Source: Blumeriella jaapii
Lineage: Eukaryota; Ascomycota; Leotiomycetes; Helotiales; Drepanopezizaceae
Reading direction: 5' to 3'
Assembly (NCBI GenBank): GCA_009599575.1
Contig: VWND01000005.1
Location: 1,116,001-1,180,000, forward strand
DNA: 64,000 nt
In this document: in pieces, positions 1-11,899 of the stretch
How the letters are laid out: each line of letters starts with the position of its first letter
How positions within the stretch are numbered: position 1 is the stretch's first letter
Made by a program: the position numbers and the translations under genes
The notes under the pieces: model-generated
Databases searched by the model: none
What the model saw: the letters and a program-made list of their open reading frames with translations, nothing else
What the model was told of the DNA's origin: nothing

Positions 1-520
1 TCGGTTTATTACGTATAACGAAAATATTTATAAAAGCTATTAATTTAATCGTACAATTCGTAAAAATCGTATATAAAATTTTTATAATTTGTATTCCGAA
101 TATTACTTTTTTTTACGTTAACGACGTCGGAATAAAAAGTTTTAAATTATATTATAATAATAAAAAGATTTTTTCTGAAATTCGACGTTATATAATAAAA
201 CATATTTAAAACATCGACAAAATTATAATCTGCTTCGAAAAAGCCAAAACTATTATTGGCTTTCGATTAAAATTTTATATATTCGAAATAAATATCGTTG
301 ATTATATAATTAACAGCGCTGGCCGCTACTTTTAACGAAAAAAAATTAAAAAGATCTGCGAATAAAAAAGATATAAAAATATTACCGAAGCCAAAGCTTT
401 TATTAGCGTTATAATTTACTATCGCAATTAAATTAAAAACTTTTTTTAAAAAGCTGCATTTATTTACGCTACGATAAAAAAAAAATCGATTTCGTTTAAA
501 AAAAAAGCAAAACAAAACTA
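1..520 (+). pseudogene. Reverse transcriptase, C-terminal part (D0)
   Basis: Frame from base 3 reads GLLRIT then INLIVQFVKIVYKI, matching the palm of fungal Ty3/gypsy RTs of the type carrying an (F/Y)xDDVG catalytic box. The box itself appears as YVNDVG at 114-131, so one catalytic Asp is Asn here (GAC to AAC is a G-to-A change). The following stretch IRRYIIKHI*NIDKI matches the RT connection. Frame is held for more than 100 codons apart from stop codons. The N-terminal half of RT lies left of the window. Not functional. Confidence 0.75.
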
Positions 521-1010
521 TAAAAGTTTTTAAAAACGACCTTTTATCGGCTTTATTATTTATGCGAATCGATTATAACTTAAACGCAAAAAAAATTATT
601 TTAATTATCGACGCTAATATTTTCGGTTAAAAAGCTGTATTATAACAAATTAATAAAAACAAAAAACGGTATTTTTTACGATTCGAAAGCGGTTTATAAT
701 TTTTCGCGGAAACACGCTACGATGCTATTAAACGAAAATATCGAAGCGTTTTTAAAATAATAAAAAAAATAAAAAGCGAATTATACGGCGTATATTTTAT
801 TTTGAAAATAAACGCAAAAATCTTTATCGATCAATTAAATAAAAAAGCTAGTAATTTATCAAAAGCGCTCGTTATTAATTAAATAATTTAAATGCGATTT
901 ATAAACTTCGAAATCAAATATATTAAAAAAACAATTAATATAACGGCAAACGGCTTTTCCAAACGAAAACGCTTTTATTTATTTGATTTCGCTAAACAAA
1001 ACGAATAAAA
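521..1010 (+). pseudogene. RNase H domain (D0)
   Basis: Contains the recognisable RNase H start ILIIDANIFG, equivalent to the usual I(V/T)xDAS(L)xG, where the Asp is catalytic. Then follow HFLRFESGL*FF and KYRSVFKI, which correspond to the 'RYESGIWS' and 'KY' region of this Ty3 lineage, and ELYGVYF. The C-terminal 'ADGLSR' type ending appears as ANGFSKR near 950. Stops replace Trp and Gln codons. The same domain is at 17870, 32660 and 63830 in the other copies. Confidence 0.7.
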
Positions 1011-1059
1011 TATTAATAAATAAATTGCTAACGAAATCGGCTATTTCGCTATTTGCGCT

Positions 1060-2240
1060 TTGAGTTTTATAAAACCGAAATTATTCGCGTTGTTATTTCG
1101 GCTAGCACCGCGAATAAAAAATATTAATTTTCGGGCCGAAAAAGCATTCGCGTTATTATTTCGGCTAGTACCGCGAATAGATTTAATCGAAAACGATCGG
1201 GATAAGCCGACTAACGACGAAAATAAACTTTTGATCGATAATTACGAAACCGAAAACTTTTATTTAATCGTATATTATTTAATTATTTTATTTAAATTAT
1301 TTAGCGTATCAAATTATTAATTTAAATTATTTAAAAACTAAGCTTTCGATTATATTTTAGCCGACAAAAAGTTATATAAAATAAAAAATAATATATATTA
1401 AAAACGCTTAATAATAAATAATAAAGCTAATAAGTTTCAAATTATAAAAAAAGCTTACGAAAAAGTGTTTTATAAAAAAGCTAAAACCAATTATCACCGA
1501 ATTAAAAACGATTTTTAATAAAAAAAATACTTCGAAAACTGCAAAGCTTTCGTTATAAGCTGCATTTCTTATTAAAAACGAAAACCTGGCCGAAAAAAAA
1601 ATTTATTATATCCGACGTAATTTTTTAAAATTTAAAAAAAAATCAATTTCGACGTTATACGCGTATCGACTACCGACCGCGGGCATATATGCTTCGTATT
1701 CGCTATTAACGATCTGTTTGGATAATTTAAAAAACGGCTTTTTCGAAACGCTATTTCCAAGTTATAGCGACTTTTTTTTAAAAAAACGTAATATATCGAT
1801 ACGAGTTATTTAACAAATTAAACGTCGATAATAAACCCGAAAACAAAAGCGTTATCGAAACCTTTATAAAAAAATACGAAATCCAGCGTATTTAAATTTC
1901 AATTTACAATTCGAAAAGCAACGGATCCGTGGAATAAAATTATAAAAATATTTTTAACAATCTTTCAAAAGCTATTCGAAAAGGCTATAAGCGTTAATCG
2001 CGGAAATTTTCGGAAATGTTTTTTGCTATGCGAATATACATATACGCTTTTATTAAAATAATTCCATTTTTTATTTAATACGGCAAAAACGCTCGATTAT
2101 TTCTAAAAACAAAATGGCCTGTTTAAAAGTTTTATAACGTGATTTAAATAAAAACAAAAGCGGATTTATTAGTAATAAAATCTAAGCAGCTAAACTACCG
2201 CGATATAAATATAAAAAAAATAATTTTAAAAAAAAAAAAG
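1060..2240 (+). pseudogene. Integrase (D0)
   Basis: After RNase H there is an N-terminal extension with an internal duplication (ALLFRL(A/V)PRI occurs twice, about 1085 and 1150). Then comes the integrase zinc-binding region, followed by a core readable as INFDVIRVSTTDRGH, AINDLFG and, near 1910-2030, a run equivalent to the GxVERxHK segment of Ty3 integrases. Frameshifts and stops are present; the frame changes at least twice. The domain order places it correctly between RNase H and the GPY/F tail. Catalytic residues cannot be assigned with certainty. Confidence 0.65.
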
Positions 2241-2319
2241 TATAAAAAGCAGTTAAAAAAGTTTAAAATAAAACCAAAATTTTAAAAAAAACGCCAATTA
2301 AAAAAAAAAATCTAATTTT

Positions 2320-2644
2320 AATTTACGACGTTTAGCGCGCTATTAATAAATCGGCCGATATTAAGCTTAATTATAAATGGCTCGGATTTTACGAAGTATA
2401 CGAAGCCGAATTAAATAAAAATTATTATAAGCTTACGAAATTCGATAAAACAAAATTGAAAAAAACGTTCGCCGCTAATCGATTAAAGCGATTTTATAAA
2501 AAAAACCAGCAAATCTATCTTTTGGATTTTGAATTAAAAAGCGATTCCGACTTTAGCGATTTCGACGACGATTCCGACCAAAGCGATTATACTTTTGAAA
2601 AAAAAAAAAACCTCTGGAAAAATCTAAAAACGACCGGACGATAA
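2320..2644 (+). pseudogene. GPY/F-type integrase C-terminus (D0)
   Basis: Reads KLNYKWLGFYEVYEAE, then TFAANRLKRFYKK, ending in an Asp/Ser-rich acidic tail (SDFSDFDDDSDQSDY) and a stop at 2642. Known Ty3 integrases of this kind carry a WLGPYRV box and a GTFAGNRLKRFHPR box here; 'GPY' appears as GFY. This is the best-conserved pol segment of D0 and marks the end of pol. Equivalent segments lie at 22330 (D1) and 34480 (D2), also with acidic tails. Confidence 0.75.
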
Positions 2645-3330
2645 TCCCGCTGCTAAAAACACAGTTTAAATCGTAATTCCATTTATAACCGAAAAAAAAA
2701 AAATGCTTACAAAATTATTTATTAATTGTTTTATTATTTTTGTTATTTATTGTTTTTCTTTTTATTATATATTATTTTATAATTTTTATTTTACTTACTT
2801 ATATACAATTTAATTATTTTGTTTTATATATACTGTTTATTTTTAAAATCTTTTTCTAAATTATTTAAAACATTTACTATACTTTTTTTTATTTAACTGT
2901 ACTTTTGTTTATTAAAACAAAAACTTTATATATATTTAAGCCGTATATTTAATATATTTATATTATTCGCATATTTTACGAAAACTATTTTTTATGCATT
3001 TTATTATTTACTACTTTTTATATTATTTACTTTTTTCGCTATTTTAAACGGATGTCTATTTAAATAATTATAATTTATTAGAAAAACAATATGCGAATTC
3101 TTGTAATTTTTAAATATAAATACTTTACAATCCCCGTACTTTTTTTTAATTATTTTTTAATAAATATAACACATTTTTTTAATTAATAAACCTATCGATA
3201 TTATATCGTTTTTTAAATAAAGCGTTATTAAACTTAGCAAATTTATTTTTAATTTATTTTGGAACGGAATTATTATACGCAATTTTTCCGAATTTAAGCA
3301 AGCATATAATGCCGTTATTTTAAATTAATA
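2645..3330. other. AT-rich spacer downstream of D0 pol
   Basis: About 0.7 kb of T-rich DNA with many TTTATTATT runs and stops in every frame. The same spacer follows pol in D1 (22676-22830, then 25000-25480 across B2) and D2 (34800-35460), so it belongs to the element. No coding capacity, hairpin or promoter could be supported. Confidence 0.6.
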
Positions 3331-6300
3331 AACAGCTTTCGTAAAAATATTTATAAAACAATTCGATATAATAATTAAAAACGTTAACGAATTTTTATTC
3401 GATTACGAAAATTTTATTAAAGCTAAATTCGTTCGCAAAAGCTTTAATTACGATAAATTCCTGCTGAATTACGACAACGTTTTAAAAGCTTTCGCCGGAG
3501 CAAAAAAAGTTCGAAATAACAAAAAAAAAATAACAAACCGGATCTTACGCTTTCTGTTAAATCAACGAAAAAAAAATATTTAAAAATACGTTTTTAATAA
3601 AATCACCGGTATTATTTTATTTCGGCATTTCGCTCGCTTTTTCGAAATTATTATTTTTACGAAAAAAAAAAGTCTGAGTATTAAACGCTTATATTTTTAA
3701 AGCGTAAGCTCTGAAAGCTAATAATTTAAAAATTCGTGAATTTATAAACCTTTTTATAATTGTTTGCAAATTGGTCGACGACGTTATGCAATCGTTAAAA
3801 AAAATTCTAATCGGCTGCGAAACCTTAAATTTAACTTTTTTTTAAAATAAAAAACTAAACGTCGTTAAATGCGGCATTTTTATATCGAAAAAAAAAAACG
3901 ACGCTATTCCGACGCTTTAAATTTACGACGACGAAAAAAACGAAAAAGCTAATATTATTTTCGTTTAATTCGAAAAAATATACGCGATAGCAATTAATAC
4001 TTTTAAAGCAGTTAAAATAATTCGGCGATTTTTATTTTTAATTATCGAAAACGAATTCGAAAACGAAATCAAAAGCGTAATAATAAACAACCGCTTATTC
4101 GAATATAAAAAACTTATTATATTTATAAAAACGATTCCGGAAAAAATAAAAACAAAAAACGTAAAAAAGCGCGCCGATATTTCCGAAACTTTTTTTATTC
4201 GGAAAAAAAAACCATTCGCGTCGTTAAAAAAAAAAACACCGCGAATAAAAACAGCCGAAAATCGACGCCGAATTATAAATTTTAAGTTAATTAATAAAAA
4301 ACGCGACGATTTTACGGAATTAAATTTAAAAAACGCCGGCATTTCGAAAAAAAAAAACCCAAACGGTTTTGAATTTAATTTTTCGAAATTAAATACGCAA
4401 ATATTAAAAACGCCTGCTGCGTTTAAAAACGTCGTATTATTACCGTTAATATTCGAAATTTTAATAAAAATATTTAAAATCTCGATTATTATACGATTCG
4501 ACCGAAAAAGCTTAAAAAAAAATATCGAAATTATCGCGGAAAAAATTATACAAAAAATACGAAATTAAATTATTCTGTTTAAAATTCTCGCTTTCGACGA
4601 CGTTACGATTTAAAAGTTTTATTTTAATACTTTTATATAAAAATCAAATAAATCCGTCAGCTTTTTTCCTTTTGCTTCGAACGAAAACTAAACCAAACTT
4701 TTTTCGGAAAATTGCAAATATAATACGCTAAAGCAAATAAAAAAAACTTTTAAAAATAATAATCCGTTTTTATTCGAGTTTTTTTTCGTTAAAAAATTCC
4801 GATTTTTTAATTTCGTTTTTATTAATAATATTAACGCTTAAAAAAACGGCAAATTCTGCTATTTTTACGTACGTTATTACGCGGCGTATTGCGATTTAAT
4901 TATAAAAAAAATTAACGTTATCGGCTTCGCTAATCGATTCGCTGTTATTAAAAACTCGGATTACGACGTATTCGAAATTAATTTTAATAATTAATTTATA
5001 TTCCGACGAAAAACTGCGAAAATTATTTAAATATAAATTAAAATTTACTTAGGCTACGCAAATTTTAAAGTAAATATTAAAGCTTTTAGCGCGATTATAA
5101 AATTCGATTAAAACGTAGAAAAATAAAAGCAACGAATATTTCTAAAAGCCGATTTTTCTAGCTTTTCGACCGAAAATATATTTTAAAATCTATCTGAATT
5201 AAACTGCGAATTCGTTAATTACGTAAATTTTTATAACAAAAAAAACAAGCCATTATTGCATTTTATAAAAAAAAAAAATTATATACAAGCATTATTTCCG
5301 ACTAATTAAAACCCAAAAGGCGCCTACAGCTTTTTTCGCTAATATGTTTTACAATTTTATTTAACAAGCTTTTAAAATATATCTCGGCTTTTATTTCGCT
5401 GTTTTAATTATTCGAAACTTTGGAAACTGCCGCTTCGTAATATATTTTAACGTTCCGATTGTTTTAAATTTCGCTAGCCCCGACCGTATTATAATTATAA
5501 AATTCGATATCGCCGACTTAAAAAAAAAAAAAAAAATCGAAGATTTTACCGACGCCATTTTCGATTATCACGTTCTGTTTGCATTCGTATATAATTCGAA
5601 AATAATTAAAACTTATTTGCAATTATATCACGACGCTAAGCTAATTAAAACCATTTAAAAAAGCCTAGCTTTTTTGTATTTTAGCGCGTTTAAAACAATG
5701 GCCTCGGTTATTTTATCGGATTACGAAACCGAAAGCTACGAAATAAAAAATAAAATAATTTTTATTAGCTTTTCGATTAAATAAAAGGTTTTCGTTAAAT
5801 TCAGAATTTAAAAAACCGACGGCGCGATACTAATTTATTCGAATAATTACACGGCGCAAAAATATAAAAATTATTTCGAAAACGACGCTTCGATAAGCTA
5901 TTTAATACTGTTTGTATTACGGCGAAAGTAATTATAATATTTTCGGTAGTTTCGATTGCAAACGATTATTTTCGAATTATTCCGTAGAATAATCTTTTTT
6001 ACAAACTTCGAAACCTTTTCAAAAGCATTCGTCGGTAAACAATCGTAATTCGATCTATTAATTTTACGCGAAGCAAAAGCGTTAATCGGTTTTAATTACG
6101 ACGAACTAATCGATTATTTTTACGATTTCAATACAAAACTTTTCAGCGCCTTTTGTAAAACGTAAAACCACGTTTAAAAGCTGAAATTTACTATTTACGA
6201 AAAAAAATCGTAAAAAGCATCCGTCGCGGCGACGCTTAATAATATTATCGACGAAAAAGCTATTAAAACGTTCGTAAATTTAAACGATATTTCGATTAAT

Positions 6301-6450
6301 ATTTTATCGAGCCACTTTTAAAAAAACAAAATAAATAAAATAATTCAAACGATAAGCGAAACGCTATTCCTTCGCAGAAGCCAATAGCAAAAAGGCCAAA
6401 AACGGATTAAAAAACCGAAAAAATATAAAGCTAAAAAGTTCGGTTTTTAA
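3331..6450 (+). pseudogene. Post-pol coding remnant of element D (copy D0)
   Basis: A long plus-strand region downstream of pol reads as near-continuous protein in segments, interrupted mostly by TAA/TAG. One frame runs from about 3960 to 4570, another through about 5520-5780. Stretches are alignable by eye with D1 (25510-27651). I do not recognise the protein: no aspartic protease, RT, integrase or envelope-type signal/transmembrane layout could be supported. Ty3/gypsy elements normally end shortly after integrase, so about 3 kb of extra coding-like sequence is unusual. It could be a captured gene, a separate ORF3, or an older insertion carried by all copies. Confidence 0.5.
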
Positions 6451-6556
6451 TTAATTAGTTTTTAAATTATATAAAATAAACTAGATTGCATTTATTAAAA
6501 TTATATTTTTTTTTAGTCGCAGTTAAAAACGATTATATATATTGTTTAGAACAAAA

Positions 6557-6824
6557 TATAAAACGATAATATTTTGTATTAATAAAAATTAATAATTTTA
6601 GCTATAATCGAAGCATAGATTCTTTCGAAACCCTTTGCCACTGACTATCTTCAACAGGTATAAAAGCAAAGCATCCCCTTAGATAATACCATAGGCACGC
6701 AGTTTAATTTATACTTTTATTCATTTTTCTTTTCCTTTCTTCAGTTTTTTTTTAGGAATTCCCTAGACTATCTTACCCACCGACATATGGCCGTATTAAT
6801 CTGGTTTTCCTACCTACTTTTATA
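6557..6824 (+). repeat. 3' LTR of D0
   Basis: 268 bp, aligned with the LTRs at 12878, 27652 and 58816. The first bases read TATAAAACG where the others have TGTAAAACG, and the end reads TTTTATA where two others have TTTTACA; both differences are RIP-type. It holds the conserved promoter block with TATAAAAGCAAAGCA preceded by CTTCAACAGG. The next base belongs to inverted D sequence. Confidence 0.85.
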
Positions 6825-8782
6825 ATAATTTAATACGTTAAATAATTTAAATAAAATAATTAAATAATATACAATTAAATAAAAATTTTCGGTTTTGTAA
6901 TTATCGATTAAAAGTTTATTTTCGTCGTTAATCGGCTTATTCCGATCGTTTTCGGTTAAATTTATTCGCGATATTAGCCGAAATAATAACGCGAATGCTT
7001 TTTCGGCCCGAACATTAATGTTTTTTATTTGCGATGCTAGCCGAGATAACAACGCGAATAGTTTCGGCTTTATAAAACTTAAAACGCAAATAGCGAAGCA
7101 ACCGATTTCGTTAGCGATTTATTCGTCGATATTTTGTTCGCTTTGTTTAGCGAAATTAAACGAATAAAAGCGTTTTCGTTTAAAAAAGCCGTTTGCAATT
7201 GTATTAATCGTTTTTTTAATATGCTTCATTTCGAAATTTATAAGTTTTATTTAAGCTATTTAATTAATAACGAATGCTTTTGATAAATTATTGGTTTTTT
7301 TATTTAATTGGTCGATAAAAACTTTTGCGTTTGTTTTTAAAATAAAATATACGCTATACAATTCGCTTTTTATTTTTTTTATCGCTTTAAAAGCGCTTTG
7401 ATAACTTCGTTTAATAATATCGTAGCGTGCTTTTGCGAAAAATTATAAGCCGCTTTCGAATCGTAAAAAGTATTATTTTTTGTTTTCGTCGATATTATAA
7501 TACGGCTTTTTAACCGAAAATATTAACGTCGATAATTAAAATAATTTTTTTCGCGTTTGGGCTGTAATTGATTCGCATAAGCGATAAGACTAATAAAAAA
7601 TCGTTTTTAAAAATTTCCATAATTTTGCTTTGCTTTTTTTTTTAAACGAAATCGATTTTTTTTATTATAACGTAAATAAATGCACCTTTTTAAAAAGAAA
7701 TTTTGATTTAATTGCGGTAGTAAATCACAACGCTAATAAAAGTTTTGGCTTCGATAATATTTTTATATTTTTTCCATTCGCAAATCTTTTTAATTTTCTT
7801 TCGTTAAAAATGCCGATCAGCGCTGTTAATTATATAACTAACGATATTTATTTCGGGCATACAGAATTTTAATCGAAAACTAATAATAGCTTTGGCTTTT
7901 TCGAAGCAAATTATAGTTTTGTCGATATTTTAAATATATTTTATTATATAGCGTCGAATTTTAAAGAAAATCTTTTTATTATTATAATATAATTTAAAGC
8001 TTTTTATTCCGACGTCGTTAACGTAAAAAAAAGCAATATTAAAAATGCAAATTATAAAAATCTTATATACGACTTTTACGAATTGTACGACTAAATTAAT
8101 AGCTTTTATAAATATTCTCGTTATACGCAACAAATCGATTAGAATTTAAATTCCCGTTATATTTCGAAATCGTAAATTAAGCATTAAATGGTCGTAGCCG
8201 GAAAATAAATCGAAAAAAAGCGATCGTCAGTTTTGCGAATTCGTTTGAAAATTAATCGACGTTAAATGGTACGTTAGCGTTTCGTATCGTTATTTTGTTT
8301 ATTTCGACGATTGCGATAATAAATTTATAAATGCTTTTTTTTTTTCGCAACGATAAATTATTTGTTTTTATATAAGCCGTGGCAAAATTCGAAGATTTTT
8401 TGCTTAATTCGTTTTTTTAGCATTTCGATTATTTTGTTTTAAAAAACCTTAGAAATTAAAAAGGTTTTTTTTTGCCAGGCTTTGTAAAATACGGCTTTAA
8501 TATCGATATAAAAAATAACGTTAAAATTAAATTAGCTTATTTCGGTAAAATCGAAGACTATAGCTTTTTTTCGGTTGCGTAGAATTTCGTATAATTTTTT
8601 TTTTTAGCAAAAATTAGATTTCGATTGCTAATTTATTAAATCGTTTTTTTATAAATCGGCTGTCAAATAATAAGCTGGAAAATCGGCCGGTAATAAGTTT
8701 TTCGAATTCGCTAATAATTAATTAAAATGGTTTTGCTGCTTCGATTTTTTCGAACCAATCGTTTATTTTTCCGGAAATATTT
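6825..8782 (-). mobile_element. Inverted element D fragment (integrase start, RNase H, RT)
   Basis: On the minus strand this matches D in the order RT, RNase H, integrase N-terminus (read from 8782 down to 6825). The duplicated ALLFRL/LSRLASQI block lies at 6950-7050. The RNase H and the YVNDVGIKS RT motif (about 8015-8050) are present. Homology stops at its RT N-terminal side at 8782, where a different LTR-like sequence begins. It is interrupted on the left by D0 and on the right by element E, making it one of the oldest layers in the window. All frames are broken by stops. Confidence 0.75.
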
Positions 8783-9056
8783 TGTAAGAATTAAAAGGCA
8801 GGAAAACACTAATTTAAATAATAGAACTTAAATAAGATTGGGTTGATAGTCAGACTGATCTCTACCTTTTATATTTCTAGTAAAAGGCGTTTATAAATAC
8901 AAAAAAAAAGGTGGAGCTTTCGAAAAAAGTATTTTTCAGGAAACCAAGCGAATTTCATTTAGTATGCTTTTTCAGCCCCTATTCCGACTTTTTTTTTTTC
9001 GTATCAATTTTTTTTAATATAATTTTAATAACTGGTTTTTTAGCAATTATTCTTGT
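8783..9056 (-). repeat. Probable 3' LTR of element E
   Basis: Sequence changes abruptly at 8783 from inverted D to TGTAAGAATT..., and the likely other end at 9048-9056 reads ATTCTTGTA, an imperfect inverted match. It keeps more CpA/TpG than its surroundings, as the D LTRs do. Its position next to the C-terminal end of a minus-strand pol fits a 3' LTR. No second copy lies in the window to confirm the boundaries. Confidence 0.4.
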
Positions 9057-10990
9057 AAAATGTTTTATTTAAATATTATTTCCAGCTTTTATAATACTAT
9101 CCGGCTTTTACGGCCTATCCGCAGAAAGTATTATTCGAAGATTGGTAAAAAGCAGAAGGTTTTGGCTAATTATTTAATTTATATACGTAATATTAGTTTC
9201 TGATATTACTTTTTTTCCTAAGCCTTTGATTTCCAAAAGCGATTAATTCTTTTATGCGTATGCTTTCGTATATAGCGTGCGTTACGCTTTCGAAATAACC
9301 TACGGTTTTTTTCGCTTTCGGTCGTAAATTATAATTGTATTTTTCCGCTTTCGGTCGTGAATTATAGCTGTTCGGCTGTTTTGTTTTTTTTGTTTTCGGT
9401 AGCGTTCGCATTTTCGTTTAAAAAGGCTTTTTCCTTTTAAATAATCGCAATTTTTCTGTTTAATTTTTTTTTTTTTTTTTTTTTATAAATTGCTTTTCGC
9501 CGCGTTCGCCGCGAACTTTTAAAATGCTTTTGATTTTTATTTGTTTTCGATATGCACGTTTAATTTTACGCGAAAGCATTACGGCGGCTTTTTTGCCTTT
9601 TTGCGTTTTCGAGCTTTTTAGCGTAAAATGCAACCGTTGTAAAATTTCGTATATTTAATGCTTTTTTGTAAGTTTTTTTAATTTTTATTCGGATTCGTTT
9701 TTAATTAGCTATAAGTTTTTGCCGTACTCGCCGCCGAAGCGCAAATTTTTTTTTCGAACTTTAACGATTTTATAAATCGTTTCGATGCTGTCACCGCCGC
9801 TGCCGTTTTTTTTTTTTTTACTGCGAAAATCAAAACTTTTGCTAAAACTTTTATTAACTTTATTATTTACGACGTTTATATAAATCGTTTTAAATAAAAA
9901 TAACGCTTCGGCTTTTATAATAATCGAAAATCGTGCGAATCGCGCCGCGGCTCGGACTGCCGCTGCTGCTGCTACGCCCATTTTTGCCGGTTTAGCGGCT
10001 GCTGCTGTTTTAAAAACTTTGGCTGCGCCGGCCCTTTTATTTAACGATGCAAATATAAAACGTATTTTCCGACGTTTCGAAATCGTCGCTCGGATTTATT
10101 TTAATTAATTAAGTTTAATTTTAAATTCTTACGAAAATATCTTAATTGCAATTCAGAATTCGATTACGATTATCGTAAAAGCTTTAATTAAAATAAATCG
10201 AATATTTTACGAATTCGTTTAATATTAATTTTTTTTAATCTGCCGCTGTTTTTAAATCTGAAAAAAATAACGATAAAAATAAAAATAAAAATAACGATAA
10301 TATTACGGATAATAAATCGTTTTAGCGGCGATTATAAGGTTTTCTAAAGTTTTTTTTTTTTTGCGTTTACGGCGCGCATTCGTTATTGCTTCGTTATTAT
10401 TATTTGTCGTATTTTTTAAATATTTTTTTATAATTTTTTTTGCGTTCGTAAAATAGTTTTTTAATTTTTACGAATTTTCGTTTGATAAATAATCTTTTTA
10501 TCGCATTAAATAATATCGGTTTTTTTTTATATTTTTGTAAATTTGTATTAATTTGATTTCGTATTTTTCGGATTTTTAAAATCTTATTATATTATTTTTC
10601 GGCTCGGTGTCGTTTCGACTTTGCTAAAATTTTAATAAAAAAACGTGAAAAGTATCGTAAATACGATATTAAAAAGAAAGTTCGAATTAATAAGCTTGGC
10701 CGTGCTCGTATATAACTCGTTTAATTTTGAAAAGCTTTAAATATTTATTTAAAAGCTTTCGAAAAAATCGTAGCTATCGAAGGTTTTTAATCGATAATAA
10801 TATTTTATCGTTTATTTAAAATTTAATTTTTTTATATTTAGCATCGTAAAACTTTTTATAATTCGCGTTAGCTTTTTTTAGCTTTTTACTAAATACTTTT
10901 TTTTTATAATATTTTAATTCGTTTTTCCGCTGACGGTATTTTTTTTTCTACGACGTCGCTTTCGACGTTGCTGCCAAATTCTAAATAAAA
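9057..10990 (-). pseudogene. C-terminal pol tail of Ty3/gypsy element E
   Basis: Minus-strand remnant downstream of the E integrase. Short open pieces include a basic tail with the repeated phrase YNSRPKAEKYNYNLRPKAKK (about 9300-9390) and an Ala-rich then Lys-rich piece at 9709-9981. No GPY/F or chromodomain could be identified securely. The length between the integrase core and the LTR is longer than usual, so some of this may be untranslated or another insertion. Confidence 0.4.
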
Positions 10991-11770
10991 GCCGTATAAT
11001 ATGCGAAAAAAAGTAAAACTCGTAAAAGCGTATATCGAATTATTATACGTAAACTCGGCTAAAGCAAGCTTCGTAATTTAATCGTTTTATCGATAATCGT
11101 AATATATGCGAAAATAAAATTTTAAAATTTAATTTTAACGTTTCGTTTAGCTATCGGTTTAAAAATAAAAAGCGATGCTTAATCGACGTCGTATTTGTAA
11201 ATAAAATATTATTAAAAACCAGAATTTATTAATAAAAACTGACTTTTTGTTTGTAATAATTTTTTTAAAATAGCTGAAATTTTTGTAAATATATTATATA
11301 AATATTTTAATCAAATTTAAAACTGAAATCGTTTTTTATATCGATATGTATTTCGACAGTTTCGTATATCGGTTTATGATAACGAATATCGAATCGTAAA
11401 TACGATTTCGTTTTTTGCTAAAAAGTAGATTCGTAATAAAATTTATAATTTTTTTTAAAAAATTTCGTAAAAATCGAAAAAAAAAGCTAATTCGCTATAA
11501 AATCGATGCTTTTTGAATTTGCTTTTTTAGTATTTCGCATACGTATTAACGTAACGTTTTATATCGCTTTGTAAACCAAACCAGAAATACTTTTTTTAAC
11601 CAGTTTTAACGTTCGCCGAAAACTTTAATAGCCGGCGGTCGGATCGTCGTAATTAATTTTTAATACTTCGCTTTTAATAGCGCTTTTATTCGGAATATAC
11701 GCACGTTTTTTATAACGTAATAATTTATTTTAATTTATACGCCAATATTTTTCGAACCCGGCTCGATTGT
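10991..11770 (-). pseudogene. Integrase of element E
   Basis: Reading down the minus strand: LLRYKKRAYIPNKSAI, then EVLKINYDDPTAGY, matching the zinc-binding 'HHDDPLAGH' segment of Ty3 integrases. Next are IDFIANQL and IYDSIFVIVNRYTKLSKYI, matching the catalytic-core opening 'DFITGLP...YDSILVIVDRYTKMA'. IITNKKSVFINKFW corresponds to the second catalytic Asp region ('IVSDRGSVFTSKFW'), with Asp changed to Asn. Frame is broken by several stops. The lineage differs clearly from D and resembles the type seen in C. Confidence 0.7.
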
Positions 11771-11899
11771 TTTGCGAAGCCGATTCGTACGTTTTTTGTA
11801 ATATAAAAAAATCAGATTTTTGCAATTTAAAAATAATTTTATAAATCGGTTTTGCTAATTCGTTATTAGCCGTTTCGAATTATAATAATATAACGGCTA

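Larger units (their letters stand above)
1..6824 (+). mobile_element. Ty3/gypsy element D0, 5'-truncated by window edge
   Basis: Plus-strand LTR retrotransposon entered inside its RT. Order seen: RT fingers/palm end, RNase H, integrase, GPY/F-type C-terminus, AT-rich spacer, a long post-pol coding remnant, then a 3' LTR at 6557-6824. The same order recurs in D1 and D2. Frames are broken by TAA/TAG codons at positions where other copies show sense codons, as expected from CpA to TpA mutation. D0 is the only copy here that keeps the complete post-pol region up to its LTR. Its LTR abuts an inverted D fragment at 6825, so D0 probably inserted into that older copy; the other flank lies outside the window. 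Confidence 0.85.

Noticed and set aside
267..515. 82-codon minus-strand ORF (with relatives at 7630 and 32401)
   Set aside because: Antisense to the RT/RNase H junction of D in every copy; the sense frame has clear RT homology.
3965..4342. 125-codon minus-strand hydrophobic protein (also at 26130-26507)
   Set aside because: It is the complement of the plus-strand post-pol frame of D; Phe/Ile richness mirrors Lys/Glu/Asn codons on the other strand.
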